64,000 nt of DNA from DASWID01 sp049682815 (GCA_049682815.1 JBAUII010000006.1:1-64000); one strand, 5' to 3'; positions 1 through 9,046 are shown, counted from the first letter of the stretch. Numbers and translations: made by a program. Notes: generated by a model not told the origin, from the sequence alone.

Positions 1-467
1 GTAGGATCCGGAAAGCATACGAGATTGGCGGTGTCTCCCCCCCCGAAGATACCGTGTACGTCGATCTTTGGTATCCACAGGAAAAAGAGATGGCCTTTAT
101 AAGCAAACCCGTTGCCGTCGCATAGAAAATCACTTTGTGCCGTATTAAAGTTATCCAAAAACCCGTCGCATGCACAGGTCGCAGAATTTCCACACGTATT
201 GTAGCCGGTAACCACAGAACTCTGAAATTTATCTGGTGCGATAGCTTGATAACAAACGCATTGATTTTGAAATGGAAGGCCTTCTGCAAATCCTTTACAT
301 CTATAACCCGTGATAAAAGGATGCCAATCATTACCGGGCCTGAGAAGTATCTGCTGGCATGGAGCCATATCTGAGAACATGAAACTACCGGTGGCATTTG
401 CATCGATCGTGCCAATGGTAAAAGACAATAAAGATACTACAAAAGCTGTTAAGGTTAATCTCCTCAC
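1..467 (-). CDS. Secreted cysteine-rich protein, C-terminus cut by window edge
   Basis: Read directly on the minus strand from a GTG at 467-465, with AGGAGG at 480-475 about 7 bases upstream. The frame stays open for 155 codons to the window edge. The product starts MRRLTLTAFVVSLLSFTIG and then IDANATGS, a typical Sec signal peptide with likely cleavage after ANA near residue 25. The mature part is rich in cysteine (about ten in 130 residues, including a CVC and a CAC), which suggests a disulfide-bonded periplasmic or extracellular protein. I do not recognise the family. The open frames on the opposite strand lack ribosome sites and are shadows. The next gene upstream is beyond a roughly 500-base repeat-containing gap, so it is probably transcribed alone. 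Confidence 0.72.
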   Translation of the reverse strand, partial: MRRLTLTAFVVSLLSFTIGTIDANATGSFMFSDMAPCQQILLRPGNDWHPFITGYRCKGFAEGLPFQNQCVCYQAIAPDKFQSSVVTGYNTCGNSATCACDGFLDNFNTAQSDFLCDGNGFAYKGHLFFLWIPKIDVHGIFGGGDTANLVCFPDP

Positions 468-806
468 GGTAAGTCCTCCTTTTTTGGTAGAATTTAAATA
501 TATACTTATAGCAATATTAGGGACTAATTAAAAAGCCTTATTGCCATTGATTGTTAACGCATTTCTCTCACCCCCGTTATCTGGAATTGGGACCAAAGCA
601 GATGCAGGCTCATTGGCACAAATTCTTTATCGATTCCAGATATGTCCTCGACCTACCCCATATCAAACTAACTAGTTATAGATTGCGATTATACTACAAC
701 GCGTTAGATAGAGTCAAGCGCCGAGTTTGATCATGAACGTCATTCAAAAATTGCGGCCTGTGCTGAACTTGTTTCAGTATTAAGAAAATCAAAAACCCAC
801 ACGTAA

Positions 807-897
807 AAATCCCCTCTAACTCCCCTTTACAAAGGGGAGGACCCAATGCCGGAGGGCAGCAACGTGAAAAAGATAAATGTAGCACCTGCCCCAGAAG
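807..897. repeat. Dispersed palindromic repeat, about 90 bp (copy 1)
   Basis: This contains the palindrome CTCCCCTTTACAAAGGGGAG followed by a stretch reading GCAACGTGAAAAAGATAAAT and then AGCACCTGCCCCAGA. The same order of motifs occurs inverted at 54208-54303. The gap 468-950 otherwise holds only the upstream region of the minus-strand gene at the left edge, and I see no gene in it. Confidence 0.6.
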
Positions 898-950
898 ATC
901 CGCCAACAAACTTCTCCCCCTTTAAGAAAGAGGGACTTTCTCTTAAATCA

Positions 951-1482
951 GAGCAAGATGGGGTCATTGCCTGACTTTGAGCAAGGTGGGGTCATTGCCT
1001 GATTTTGTACTTTCTAAGCAATTTTAGGAGTTTTAGGTCGATTTTGTCCATACTGTCGATATCTCCCTGTATCTTTGAAACCCTAGTCGTCGGTATGCCA
1101 AATTCCTCTGCCACCGCCTTGAGCTCCAGATTCGCTATCCTCCTTAACAAATAGACGGGACTTTATATGCCCTAGCATCCCTTCGATCGATCATCTCATC
1201 TCATTCCAGAGACTAAATTGCCCTCGGGTGTTGCAATAACTAGATGGTAATGATTGTTCATTAGACAATAGGCATAACATCTCCATCTTTTCTGTTCTAT
1301 ATCCTTGCCGTTGAGATCAAGAAAATTCCTTCGGTCCTCCTCGTCTAAGAATATCTCCTGCTTGTTATTCCCGCGTGAAGTAACATGATATAGGGCACCC
1401 GGGAATTGTAATCTCAATTGTCTTGTTATAATATTATGAAAGTATACACTTAGTACAAAGTCAAGCAACGACCCCATCTGCT
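951..1482 (-). pseudogene. RAYT family B relic (REP-associated tyrosine transposase)
   Basis: The remnant is bounded by inverted arms: GGGGTCATTGCCTGAT... at 988-1010 and its complement at 1453-1475. The left arm is preceded by a direct duplication of itself (952-979). On the minus strand an open frame reads MGSLLDFVLSVY, then FPGALYHVTSRGNN and NNHYHLV. These are the N-terminal strand and the HUH (His-x-His) motif of a Y1 transposase. The part carrying the catalytic tyrosine is missing. Beyond it, 1000-1190 holds only decayed coding for a C-terminal helical region (LLRRIANLEL-like). A second decayed copy lies at 8545-9046. Confidence 0.75.
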
Positions 1483-2081
1483 GCTAATTCTAGGATTCTT
1501 TTGATATGAGTCTTGGGTATTTCGATAGGCTCTATTCTATCGTCTATATTCTCTCTCCACCGTTTAAACTCATAACCATAGACAGCGCATCTTAGCAGTG
1601 ATCTGATGTGTTTATGCATTACAATAAGGATTGTTTCGTTTGGATAGGACAGGACTATTTCTTTAATGGTTTTTAATATTCTTTTCTGGGCCGACTGAAT
1701 CGTCTCTGTGCCGTCGGGGATTGGTATAGATGTGGGATCTACTTCGAACCACCTTTTGAAATCTGAATCATGTAATAATTCTTGAATCTTCTTGCCGTTC
1801 CAACTCCCATGATCAATTTCCTTAAGGCCGGGATTTATATGAAGGGGTAAACCAAGATGATCTGCATAGGTTTTGGCTGTTTCATATGCCCTTTTCAATG
1901 GACTGCTGATGATCCTCTGTATGCCTAAACTCTCTATTAGGGGCAAGTTGGCGTACGCTTCGTCTCTACCCTCTTTGCATAGGGGGATATCGGATGTTCC
2001 GACAAGCCGCTTTTCTAAGTTCCATTGCGTTTTGCAATGACGCGCCAGGAAGATTTTCGGAGGATTATCTGGGATGACCAT
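1461..2081 (-). CDS. Histidine phosphatase family protein (phosphoglycerate-mutase-like)
   Basis: This is a 206-residue member of the two-histidine phosphatase superfamily, which dephosphorylates small phosphometabolites through a phosphohistidine. The N-terminal catalytic motif is RHCKTQWN at residues 14-21, where the family usually has RHG-E-T-x-N; the nucleophilic His is kept and the Gly is replaced by Cys. SSPLKRAYETA near 60-70 and IDHGSWNG near 89-96 fit the CobC/GpmB branch. The second His motif is VMHKHIRSLL near 154, where V-x-H-G is usual. The last residues (AADGVVA and stop) are encoded by the inverted arm of the adjacent transposon relic, so the original C-terminus was probably replaced. 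The substrate cannot be deduced. Confidence 0.8.
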   Translation of the reverse strand: MVIPDNPPKIFLARHCKTQWNLEKRLVGTSDIPLCKEGRDEAYANLPLIESLGIQRIISSPLKRAYETAKTYADHLGLPLHINPGLKEIDHGSWNGKKIQELLHDSDFKRWFEVDPTSIPIPDGTETIQSAQKRILKTIKEIVLSYPNETILIVMHKHIRSLLRCAVYGYEFKRWRENIDDRIEPIEIPKTHIKRILELAADGVVA

Positions 2082-2178
2082 TAGTGATTAATACTGTTTT
2101 CTTTATCAATTAGAACTTACAGAATAATCGTTGAAATTAAGCACGATAAGAGCCTGAAACAGAGATTATCCACGCGAT

Positions 2179-3846
2179 TTAAAAGGAGCTCGCATCATCG
2201 AACGTTTTAGCCTTGGTTTTTGACACCTTGAGCTGAGGGAGAAATCTTCCACCGAGCATAATTGAACCCTGTTCTGTGCCTTCCTTTAATCTCGAAATCA
2301 AATATTCTTTGCTGGGTCCCAGGATGTTTACACCATGATCAGATTCTACTAAACAAAGTAATTTCATGTCTGAACCATTTTGATTCGCTACCTCATAAAC
2401 GCAAGAATAGTTTAAAAGTGCGGCCTCGACCGTTCCACACGGCATGGAGGGGTTGGTCTCACCGGCGTGATATTCGTCTTGTTTGAACCACCCAGGGTCA
2501 GGGTACCCGTGAAAGTGAAGAATGGGCATACCATCATTGATCATATCAGGGGTGTATAGTGCTGCCGAAAGTGCCTGGGCAAGAATTACATATGTATCAA
2601 AAGAGGGTCTGATATCCCTTCTATTGAGATCAATGCCGACAGGTGTTTGAAGAAAAAGTTTCCCCTGAACCAATCCGATTCTGACTACATCTGAGCTTGG
2701 GTCAAGGTTCGTCTTATCACATCCCGATCTGGAAGTTAAAATCCAAATATCAGGCACCTGTTGATAGATGACTTTTTCTCTCATAGCAGTTTTTATGTAG
2801 AACCTGCCGTTTTCGTTTTGCCTTACTATTTCGCTGTTAATTCCATCCAGCTTTGATAATTTAGACCATTCTTCGAATGTTAACTCTTCGGCACCATCAT
2901 ATTTGGGGGCTTCAGCGATAGCGATAAATCCGTATGATACCCCTGTCCTACCTTCGAAAATCTTTTCGACTACATCTCTATGAGATAGCCTGGTAATTTT
3001 GTCGCTGAAACTTGAACCCTTCGGGAATAGGTCGGTGTGTTTTAAGTTTCTTCCCAGGTTTGCTAATTGATGTGCATATTCGGATTCACGCGGGTCAAAT
3101 TCTCCCTTTATAAAACGATTTAAGACCGGAGGCTTAATCGGTGCATAAATTTTTGGGATGAATGAATTCAATATGAAATCGTCAAGTTGGGTTATCGGGA
3201 ATGTGGAATCGGAAAGGTTCATATTAATAATCGAGATTCTATCTGCTGAGACACCGATAACTACCTCTGACATTGTTCGAATTATGTTCTTGAGTCCGAT
3301 ACTTATCTTTCTCTCATAAGGGGTATTGCTATCCGCAAATTCATCGTCTAATTGCATTAGTGTTACGATCTGAGTATTAAAGGGATCTTGAACATGCTTT
3401 TTTGTAAGGTCATCGGCCCATCCACTGCTCTTAATAATCTCAGTAACTGACTTATTAGGAGAACGCAAAACGTAATATATCTTTTCCGCAAGATTAGCCA
3501 TCAACTTTCTGAACTTGGAGTATGGTCTATCCACGTCAATCACGGCATTAATATTTCTTTTGACCCTCCTTATCCTGAACATTCTTGAGATCAGGCTATC
3601 CTGTTGAATATCCGAAGCCCTGTTCCATTGTATTACATGAACACCACATTGGGACAGCTTCTCATACAATCTGTATCGAAAGTCAATGATAGTTTTGTTG
3701 GCATAACCCTTGGGAAGAGGTCTGAACGTAACCCTGACCTTCTCCGCCATCTGTTTTGGATCGCGAGGATTTACTAATTCCTTTTGTACGGGCATCCCTC
3801 CCAGACTTATTATGGTTTCGAGATCGAGATCCGCCAATTCGGCCAT
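2179..3846 (-). CDS. Large protein of unknown function, 555 residues
   Basis: The reading frame is long, uninterrupted and coding in character, starting MAELADLDLETIISLGGMPV. I do not recognise a family. No signal peptide or membrane segment is visible, so it is probably cytoplasmic. Distinct stretches include a basic RMFRIRRVKRN near 90-100, a central alpha/beta region, LHFHGYPDPGWF near 450 and NPSMPCGTVEAALLNY near 475, which look like conserved loop motifs. The Cys/His content is too scattered to call a metal site. It stands alone, about 100 bases downstream of nothing co-oriented except the phosphatase that follows it (97-base gap), so the two may be co-transcribed. It could be an enzyme or a phage/plasmid-type accessory protein; no function is assigned. 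Confidence 0.75.
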   Translation of the reverse strand: MAELADLDLETIISLGGMPVQKELVNPRDPKQMAEKVRVTFRPLPKGYANKTIIDFRYRLYEKLSQCGVHVIQWNRASDIQQDSLISRMFRIRRVKRNINAVIDVDRPYSKFRKLMANLAEKIYYVLRSPNKSVTEIIKSSGWADDLTKKHVQDPFNTQIVTLMQLDDEFADSNTPYERKISIGLKNIIRTMSEVVIGVSADRISIINMNLSDSTFPITQLDDFILNSFIPKIYAPIKPPVLNRFIKGEFDPRESEYAHQLANLGRNLKHTDLFPKGSSFSDKITRLSHRDVVEKIFEGRTGVSYGFIAIAEAPKYDGAEELTFEEWSKLSKLDGINSEIVRQNENGRFYIKTAMREKVIYQQVPDIWILTSRSGCDKTNLDPSSDVVRIGLVQGKLFLQTPVGIDLNRRDIRPSFDTYVILAQALSAALYTPDMINDGMPILHFHGYPDPGWFKQDEYHAGETNPSMPCGTVEAALLNYSCVYEVANQNGSDMKLLCLVESDHGVNILGPSKEYLISRLKEGTEQGSIMLGGRFLPQLKVSKTKAKTFDDASSF

Positions 3847-4004
3847 TCTAAGTTGTCCTCCGAAAAATCACCTGCTTGATTATACGTCTCTCGCGAATAA
3901 TGCTAAGAAAAGCTTAAACTAAGTAAATGTAAACTATTTTTCTTACATCATCAACTTATGGGGAGACTTTTACCTAATGAATTCTCTGTACCTCGCTACA
4001 TGGT

Positions 4005-4225
4005 TTCCGCTGGCGTGTTATTGCGAGCACATTCGCTTTCCTCAGTGCAGGCTCAAGCGAAGCAATCTGCTAGGTTAATCCTATAATGGAATGGGTAATC
4101 AAACGCTCTGCCAATGCCGAAGGAGATTGCTTCGAGACTTTTTAAGTCTCTCGTAATGACATCTGAGACTTTCAGTTTCTGTTATGATACCCTGCAGCTT
4201 GCTGCAGGGAGTTTCAATGTTTCTC
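4005..4225. repeat. REP-like palindromes in a gene-free gap
   Basis: The gap 3847-4312 has no credible gene. It contains TGTTATTGCGAGCA (4015 onward), GAAGCAATCTGC, then the inverse GAGATTGCTTCG and TCTCGTAATGAC (to about 4160), forming an imperfect large palindrome of the widespread TCATTGCGAG-type bacterial repeat. A second, perfect palindrome CCCTGCAGCTTGCTGCAGGG lies at 4190-4209. A related ATGCAGCTTGCTGCTGGGAGTTTC is found at 54389-54413. Confidence 0.6.
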
Positions 4226-4312
4226 AAATGGCAAAAGATACATTAACACGGATGTGAATTAAATAGACCTTCGGATTGTAATTAAGTTTTGCTCGGTGAT
4301 TCTTGGCAAAGG

Positions 4313-5053
4313 CTAGGATGCGATTCGCATTGACTCATATTCACCCAACCCTTTCAGCATACAATCTCGAACAAGGCTTTCAAGCTCTTCTCTCCCTGCT
4401 TTCCCTTGGGGCAGATTCCTTACATCTATCGGAGGAAAAATTTTCATCGACATCGTACCGGGTTTTATCCACAGTGAACCTTTTGGCATAATTTCGTGCC
4501 CGCCAGATATTACGACAGGCACAACTGGTACTCTAGCGAGCAACGCTATAACAAATCCACCTTTTTGGAATGGAAGGAGCTTTCCATCGCGGCTTCTTGT
4601 TCCCTCAGGAGCTAATATCAGAGGTGGTCCGTTTCTGATTTGTTTCGCGATATTCTTGACCTGTTCGGTATCCCTCTTCGATCCATCACGTGCAACGAAG
4701 TATTGACCGGTGAGTTTCGAAACCCACCCAACAAAAGGTATATTTGCCACCTCATCTTTCAAAATGGCCCTCCATTCTATGGGGAGGAAGCCACAATAAA
4801 ATGGTATATCAAGTGCGCTTTGGTGATTGTACATGATTACAGAGGGTCCATCAGGGATGTTATCAAGACCTTCGATTCTGACCTTGATCCCGCAGCCTCT
4901 TATGAGACAATATCCCCAAGGTCTGGTTCCGTATCTTATCACGTGTTTTGGGGATAATATGGCCAGAATTACGCCAACGCTACCTAATATAAAAGTTACT
5001 AGAAAGACTACAATCCAGCAATATATTGTTGTAATTAATCGATATGCTTTCAT
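4313..5053 (-). CDS. plsC: 1-acyl-sn-glycerol-3-phosphate acyltransferase
   Basis: PlsC transfers an acyl chain to lysophosphatidic acid, making phosphatidic acid for membrane phospholipids. At 246 residues it has the normal family length. The N-terminal 30 residues form a hydrophobic membrane segment. The catalytic motif NHQSALD is at residues 76-82 (N-H-x4-D), and the substrate-binding block EGTRSRDG begins near residue 150. VPVVPVVISGG near 175 is the third conserved acyltransferase block. The gene is monocistronic on the minus strand and is divergent from the TolC-type gene, with 209 bases between the start codons. It could act on another lysophospholipid, but the motifs are canonical. 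Confidence 0.92.
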   Translation of the reverse strand: MKAYRLITTIYCWIVVFLVTFILGSVGVILAILSPKHVIRYGTRPWGYCLIRGCGIKVRIEGLDNIPDGPSVIMYNHQSALDIPFYCGFLPIEWRAILKDEVANIPFVGWVSKLTGQYFVARDGSKRDTEQVKNIAKQIRNGPPLILAPEGTRSRDGKLLPFQKGGFVIALLARVPVVPVVISGGHEIMPKGSLWIKPGTMSMKIFPPIDVRNLPQGKAGREELESLVRDCMLKGLGEYESMRIAS

Positions 5054-5262
5054 TAAATATTTATTGAAAAGTAACTACCATTCGGGTCGGTTTGTCAAGA
5101 TTTTTACTGAAATTAATCGTCATTTTGTGGTATTGTGAAACATCAAATTTGCATAGTGAGATCGAATAAAACTCTTATTGACAAAGATTAGCGTAAGTGT
5201 TAATCGTAATTAAAACAAATTGAGAGTTAGCATCTGTAATCATTCCTGTTCAATTTCAATCT

Positions 5263-6783
5263 ATGGAAAAGCTTGGAAATTCTAAATATGAACCGCTTTC
5301 ATACATAAATTTTTACATTCTGATATTAATTCTTCTTTTCACTTCGGGGTGTGCGCAGGGCTTCCCGGAGTTAAATCCCTCTAAGGAGGCATCAACCGCT
5401 CCAGGTAAGGAGTGGAAGCCTCGCACCGGAGAATACTCTGAGTTCTTCCCAACTGAGGAATTGGCCGGAGTGCCTCAAGACCTGCAAAAAGTCATTAATG
5501 AGCTAACACTCTCCCAGTTGGTTGATGTAGCTCTTGTTAACAATCCGACTACCTTACAGGCGTGGGAGCATGCAAAAGCAGCAGCCGCCGCTTGGGCGGT
5601 AGCCCGTGGGATATATTATCCCCAACTCGGCGGTTCTGCGGAATATGCCTATAATAAAGGTGGAGGCGAGGCAAAGGGTCTGAATAGATACAAAGAGCAG
5701 TATGGGCAGGTCGGTGCCACGCTGAACTATCTCCTCCTCGATTTCGGTGGCCGAAGTGCTCAGGCCCAGGCTGCACGTCAAGCACTATTAAATGCAAACT
5801 GGAATCATAATCAGGCGATACAGGATGTGCTGTTGATTGTAGCTTCGGCGTACTATAAGTATATTGGTAACAAGGCTCAGACTCGCGCTGATGAAGTGTC
5901 TTTGGAGGAAGCCAAGATTAGTTTAGAAGCTGCAGAGCTTCGGCTTGAGGCAGGCGTGGGTACACTGCCTGATGTTTTGCAGGCTAAGGCGACAATGGCG
6001 CAGGTGCAATTTGATCTCGTTGCCGATCGGGGTGCGGTAGAAACGTCTCGCGGAGCGCTGGCGACTGCTGTTGGCTGGTCGGCGGATACGGAATTTGATG
6101 TCGCTGCCGAGGCTTCCGATTTGCCACTTAAGGCTCTGCAGCAAAACGTAGAGGATTTAATCGTCACTGCGAAGAAGAACCGTCCGGAATTTGCAGCAGT
6201 TGAAGCTTTTGTACGACAAAGGGAAGCCGAACTTCGTGAGGCACAATCTAATCGGTTTCCGCAGCTGTTTGCCGTTGGACAGATCGCAAGATGGTGGGTT
6301 CGTCCTGACGGTCTCTCAAGTGATTATTTTACCAACTACTTAGTCGGTCTTCAGCTTCAGATCCCGATCTTCCAGGGATTTGCCCTGGTTAATGCCGTCC
6401 GCGAAGCACGCGCGAATCTAAAGGCTGCTCAAGCTGCCTTGCTTGTCGAGGAACAGGCGGTGATACAAGATGTCTGGAATGCATACTACAACTTCCGAAC
6501 AGCAGCCCAGCAGCTAGAGGCAAGCGAGGTACTTGTGGCCAGCGCCAAGGAGTCTTACGATGCCTCTCTTGCACGCTTCCGCTCTGGGGTAGGCGATATT
6601 GTGGAATTGCTGAATGCTCAAACCTTGCTGGCCGAGGCGCGGGCAGAAATGGTTCAGTCTCGAACGAACATGTTTACTTCTTATGCAGGGCTGGTACATG
6701 CAATTGGGGCTGAACTACCTTCGGTAAGTGACGTTAATACTATTGGCGACCCTGAGAGTGCCACTGGGACTGAAAATGAATAA
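5263..6783 (+). CDS. TolC-family outer-membrane efflux lipoprotein
   Basis: A 506-residue outer-membrane factor. A hydrophobic segment ends in FTSGCAQG, a lipobox, so the mature protein is lipidated at Cys near residue 30, as in OprM/CusC-type channels. The body has the duplicated long-helix/beta architecture of the family: LSQLVDVALVNNPTTLQAW near 85-103 is the first OEP repeat, and the second repeat starts near LIVTAKKNRPEFAAVEAF (about 290-307). The C-terminal repeat is rich in A, E and Q. In operons of this type the gene is accompanied by a membrane fusion protein and an RND permease, but here only a fused remnant of those two genes follows, overlapping by 8 bases. The channel may therefore be orphaned or work with a pump encoded elsewhere. 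Confidence 0.88.
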   Translation: MEKLGNSKYEPLSYINFYILILILLFTSGCAQGFPELNPSKEASTAPGKEWKPRTGEYSEFFPTEELAGVPQDLQKVINELTLSQLVDVALVNNPTTLQAWEHAKAAAAAWAVARGIYYPQLGGSAEYAYNKGGGEAKGLNRYKEQYGQVGATLNYLLLDFGGRSAQAQAARQALLNANWNHNQAIQDVLLIVASAYYKYIGNKAQTRADEVSLEEAKISLEAAELRLEAGVGTLPDVLQAKATMAQVQFDLVADRGAVETSRGALATAVGWSADTEFDVAAEASDLPLKALQQNVEDLIVTAKKNRPEFAAVEAFVRQREAELREAQSNRFPQLFAVGQIARWWVRPDGLSSDYFTNYLVGLQLQIPIFQGFALVNAVREARANLKAAQAALLVEEQAVIQDVWNAYYNFRTAAQQLEASEVLVASAKESYDASLARFRSGVGDIVELLNAQTLLAEARAEMVQSRTNMFTSYAGLVHAIGAELPSVSDVNTIGDPESATGTENE

Positions 6784-7174
6784 AAACTCTTCACTGTTTA
6801 AATACAATGGCCTAAACTTAATCCTAATATCAATTTGTTCTATAGTTTTACTTTCCTGCGATAGGGACAAGGATTCGACCAAAGCACCTCACCGCTGCCG
6901 TAAAGGAGGAGAGGAGATTATCCGGTCAGCAATTGACGCTGCACGAACTCGTCTCCGTTCAATTTTGATGACGGCGTTTGCGTTTATCCTAGGGGTTGTA
7001 CCTCTTGTGTTCGCGGGAGGAGCTGGTGCTAACAGCAGGCACTCACTTGGCACCGCCGTCTTCGGCGGAATGATAGCCTCAACATTCCTCAGTTTGATAG
7101 TTGTGCCAGTCTTTTATGTATTGATCGAGAAGTTAAGGGGACGCCGTGTTAAGGAACAAGAGTCGAGCACTTGA
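6776..7174 (+). pseudogene. Deletion fusion of membrane-fusion-protein N-terminus and RND permease C-terminus
   Basis: The ATG at 6776 overlaps the end of the TolC-type gene. The first 35 or so residues are a lipoprotein signal (LILISICSIVLLSCDRD), as at the start of an AcrA-type membrane fusion protein. After roughly KAPHRC the sequence abruptly becomes SAIDAARTRLRSILMTAFAF, then GVVPLVFAGGAGANSRHSLG, VFGGMIASTF and VVPVFYVLIEKL. That is the last part of an AcrB/HAE1-type permease, including its final membrane helices. The most economical explanation is one large in-frame deletion that removed nearly all of both genes. At 133 residues, the product could be made but cannot be a working pump. 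Confidence 0.82.
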
Positions 7175-7236
7175 GTCAGGTGTATTCTTAGTGGACGTTA
7201 CACCCAATACGTCATGACCTTCCAGAGGTTCAATTA

Positions 7237-8535
7237 ATGCAAATGTTCATTCCAAAGCAATCAGTTTTAATCTTATTCCAACTGAGTCTTCTAATCTTTG
7301 CAATGACACTAAAGTCCAGCGCCGAGAGTCATTTGGATCGGAGCGGCGACGACAACGGCAGTTTGGCAAATTTTCTCGACTCCTGGTCAGAGCAGGATTA
7401 TTTAACCGGAGGCTGGGGTGGATACAGAGAGAAGCTTTCAAACAGGGGTATCGACATATTTGGCTACTATGAAGCTACCGTTCTTGGAAATCCAATTGGC
7501 GGGAAAAAGAAAGGTCTGGCTTACGCCGGTTTACTGGATTTATTCATAAACCTGGATCTGGAAAAATTAATCGGAATCAATGGATCGAGTTTTCGCATCT
7601 CCGGCTCCTGGTCGTCAGGGCGTAGTCTGACAGAGGACTTTATTGGAAACTTCTTCGATGCCTCAAGCACGTTTAATGGAGATTCGATAAGACTTTACCA
7701 GCTTTACTTCGAGCAATTTTTATTTGATGACAATTTAAACATTGCGTTGGGTCGTATGGGCACTGGTGATGAATTTATGACGTCCCCTATTTTTTACAGT
7801 TTTGTTAGCCTCGCATTCGACCAAAACCCCGCAAGTATTTTCTTCAATATTCCTTCATTCACGGCGGATCCCGCATCGACTTGGGGAGCGAGGGCAAGAG
7901 TCAGCCCTATAAGACAATTTTATGCTATGTTCGGAGTATACGATTCCAATCCAAATGCTGGAAAGGAAGGTTTTCGTAATATTGATTTAGCAATCATAGG
8001 GGAAGCCTTTTTAATAGGAGAGATAGGGTTTGTTCTCAACGGTGATGAAGATTCAAATGGTCTCCCCGGGAATTACAAGTTGGGCGGCTATTACGATACC
8101 AGTAAGTTCTCCACTCTGTCAGACCCGGAATCAATGAAGCGAGGTAATTATGGTTTCTATTTAATCATGGAACAGATGGTTTATAAAGAGGCTGGCAACG
8201 GGAGCGACCAGGGGCTGAGGCCATTCTTAACATTTACTTTAGCACCATCAGATGACATAAACACGTTTCCCTTCTTTTTCTCGACCGGACTTGTTTACAA
8301 GGGGCTATTTTCTGGTAGGGATCATGACACCACATCGTTTGGTCTTGCCTATGGAAAGGTGAGCAAGGAAATAAGGGGACAAGACTTTGAGATGGTGATG
8401 GAATTGACTCACGTGTTTGCCATAACACCCTGGTTGACCATTCAGCCCGACGTCCAGTATGTTATACATCCCCATGGATCAAGCGAGATACCGAACGCAT
8501 TTGTGATTGGATTTGGGTTGGATGTAAATTTGTAG
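7237..8535 (+). CDS. Carbohydrate-selective porin, OprB family
   Basis: A 432-residue outer-membrane beta-barrel with a signal peptide (SLLIFAMTLKSSAESH). WSEQDYLTGGWGGYREKLS near 50-68, followed by GIDIFGYYEATVLGN, is the OprB N-terminal signature. The body is composed of alternating amphipathic strands and loops (LGRMGTGDEFMTSPIFYSF, GFYLIMEQMVYKE). It ends with an aromatic/leucine strand (FVIGFGLDVNL), as expected for barrel insertion. Such porins pass glucose and similar sugars across the outer membrane. The glucose-dehydrogenase-like and gluconolactonase-like genes lie about 600 bases downstream on the same strand, which fits a sugar uptake and oxidation module. AGAGG before the ATG is a plausible ribosome site. 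Confidence 0.82.
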   Translation: MQMFIPKQSVLILFQLSLLIFAMTLKSSAESHLDRSGDDNGSLANFLDSWSEQDYLTGGWGGYREKLSNRGIDIFGYYEATVLGNPIGGKKKGLAYAGLLDLFINLDLEKLIGINGSSFRISGSWSSGRSLTEDFIGNFFDASSTFNGDSIRLYQLYFEQFLFDDNLNIALGRMGTGDEFMTSPIFYSFVSLAFDQNPASIFFNIPSFTADPASTWGARARVSPIRQFYAMFGVYDSNPNAGKEGFRNIDLAIIGEAFLIGEIGFVLNGDEDSNGLPGNYKLGGYYDTSKFSTLSDPESMKRGNYGFYLIMEQMVYKEAGNGSDQGLRPFLTFTLAPSDDINTFPFFFSTGLVYKGLFSGRDHDTTSFGLAYGKVSKEIRGQDFEMVMELTHVFAITPWLTIQPDVQYVIHPHGSSEIPNAFVIGFGLDVNL

Positions 8536-8544
8536 GACAAAACA

Positions 8545-9046
8545 CAAAATGGGGTCATTGCTTGACTTTGTACTTTGTAAGCAAGTTTAGGAGTTTTGGG
8601 TCGATCTTGTCTATTCTCTCCTTGTATCTTTGAAACCCTCGTCGTCGATATCCTACATTCCTCTGCCACACCCTTGAGCTCCGAATTCACCACCCTCCTT
8701 AACAAATAGACGGTAGCTTTATATGCCCTAGCATCCCTTCGATCGATTATGTCACCCAATGTAACACAATTGTCGCTTGCCCCTGTGTTAAATACTTCAA
8801 TTTTCGTCTGCCTCGTCGGTACTGTCTGTGTTATTGGTACATTGTTTATAATCTCCCTATTAATTCGACCATCCATATCCCCCAATACTTCCTTCGACCC
8901 TCGTCGTCCAAAAATATCTCCTGGTTTGTTACTCCCGGGTGAAGGAATATGACATAGAGCACTTGGAGATTCTAATCCCAATTGTCTTGCCATAATACTA
9001 TGACAGTATACATCCAGTACAAAGTCAAGCAATGACCCCATCTGCC
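8545..9046 (-). pseudogene. RAYT family B relic, second copy, heavily decayed
   Basis: The same inverted arms occur as in the copy at 951-1482: GGGGTCATTGCTTGAC... at 8551-8573 and its complement at 9017-9039, both next to ATCTGC. The minus-strand reading starts MGSLLDFVLDVY, followed by a degraded version of the FPGALYHV strand (now ESPSALCHIPSPGSN). The HUH histidines and tyrosine region are lost. The C-terminal stretch resembles that of copy 1 (VAEECRISTTRVSKIQGE). The element sits between the porin and the dehydrogenase gene and leaves only about 80 bases for the latter's upstream region. Confidence 0.72.

Noticed and set aside
135..531. Plus-strand open frames at the left edge
   Set aside because: They lack ribosome sites and lie opposite a minus-strand gene with a signal peptide and AGGAGG.
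5178..5206. TTGACA upstream of the TolC-type gene
   Set aside because: No acceptable -10 box at 16-18 bases (TAATCG matches poorly).
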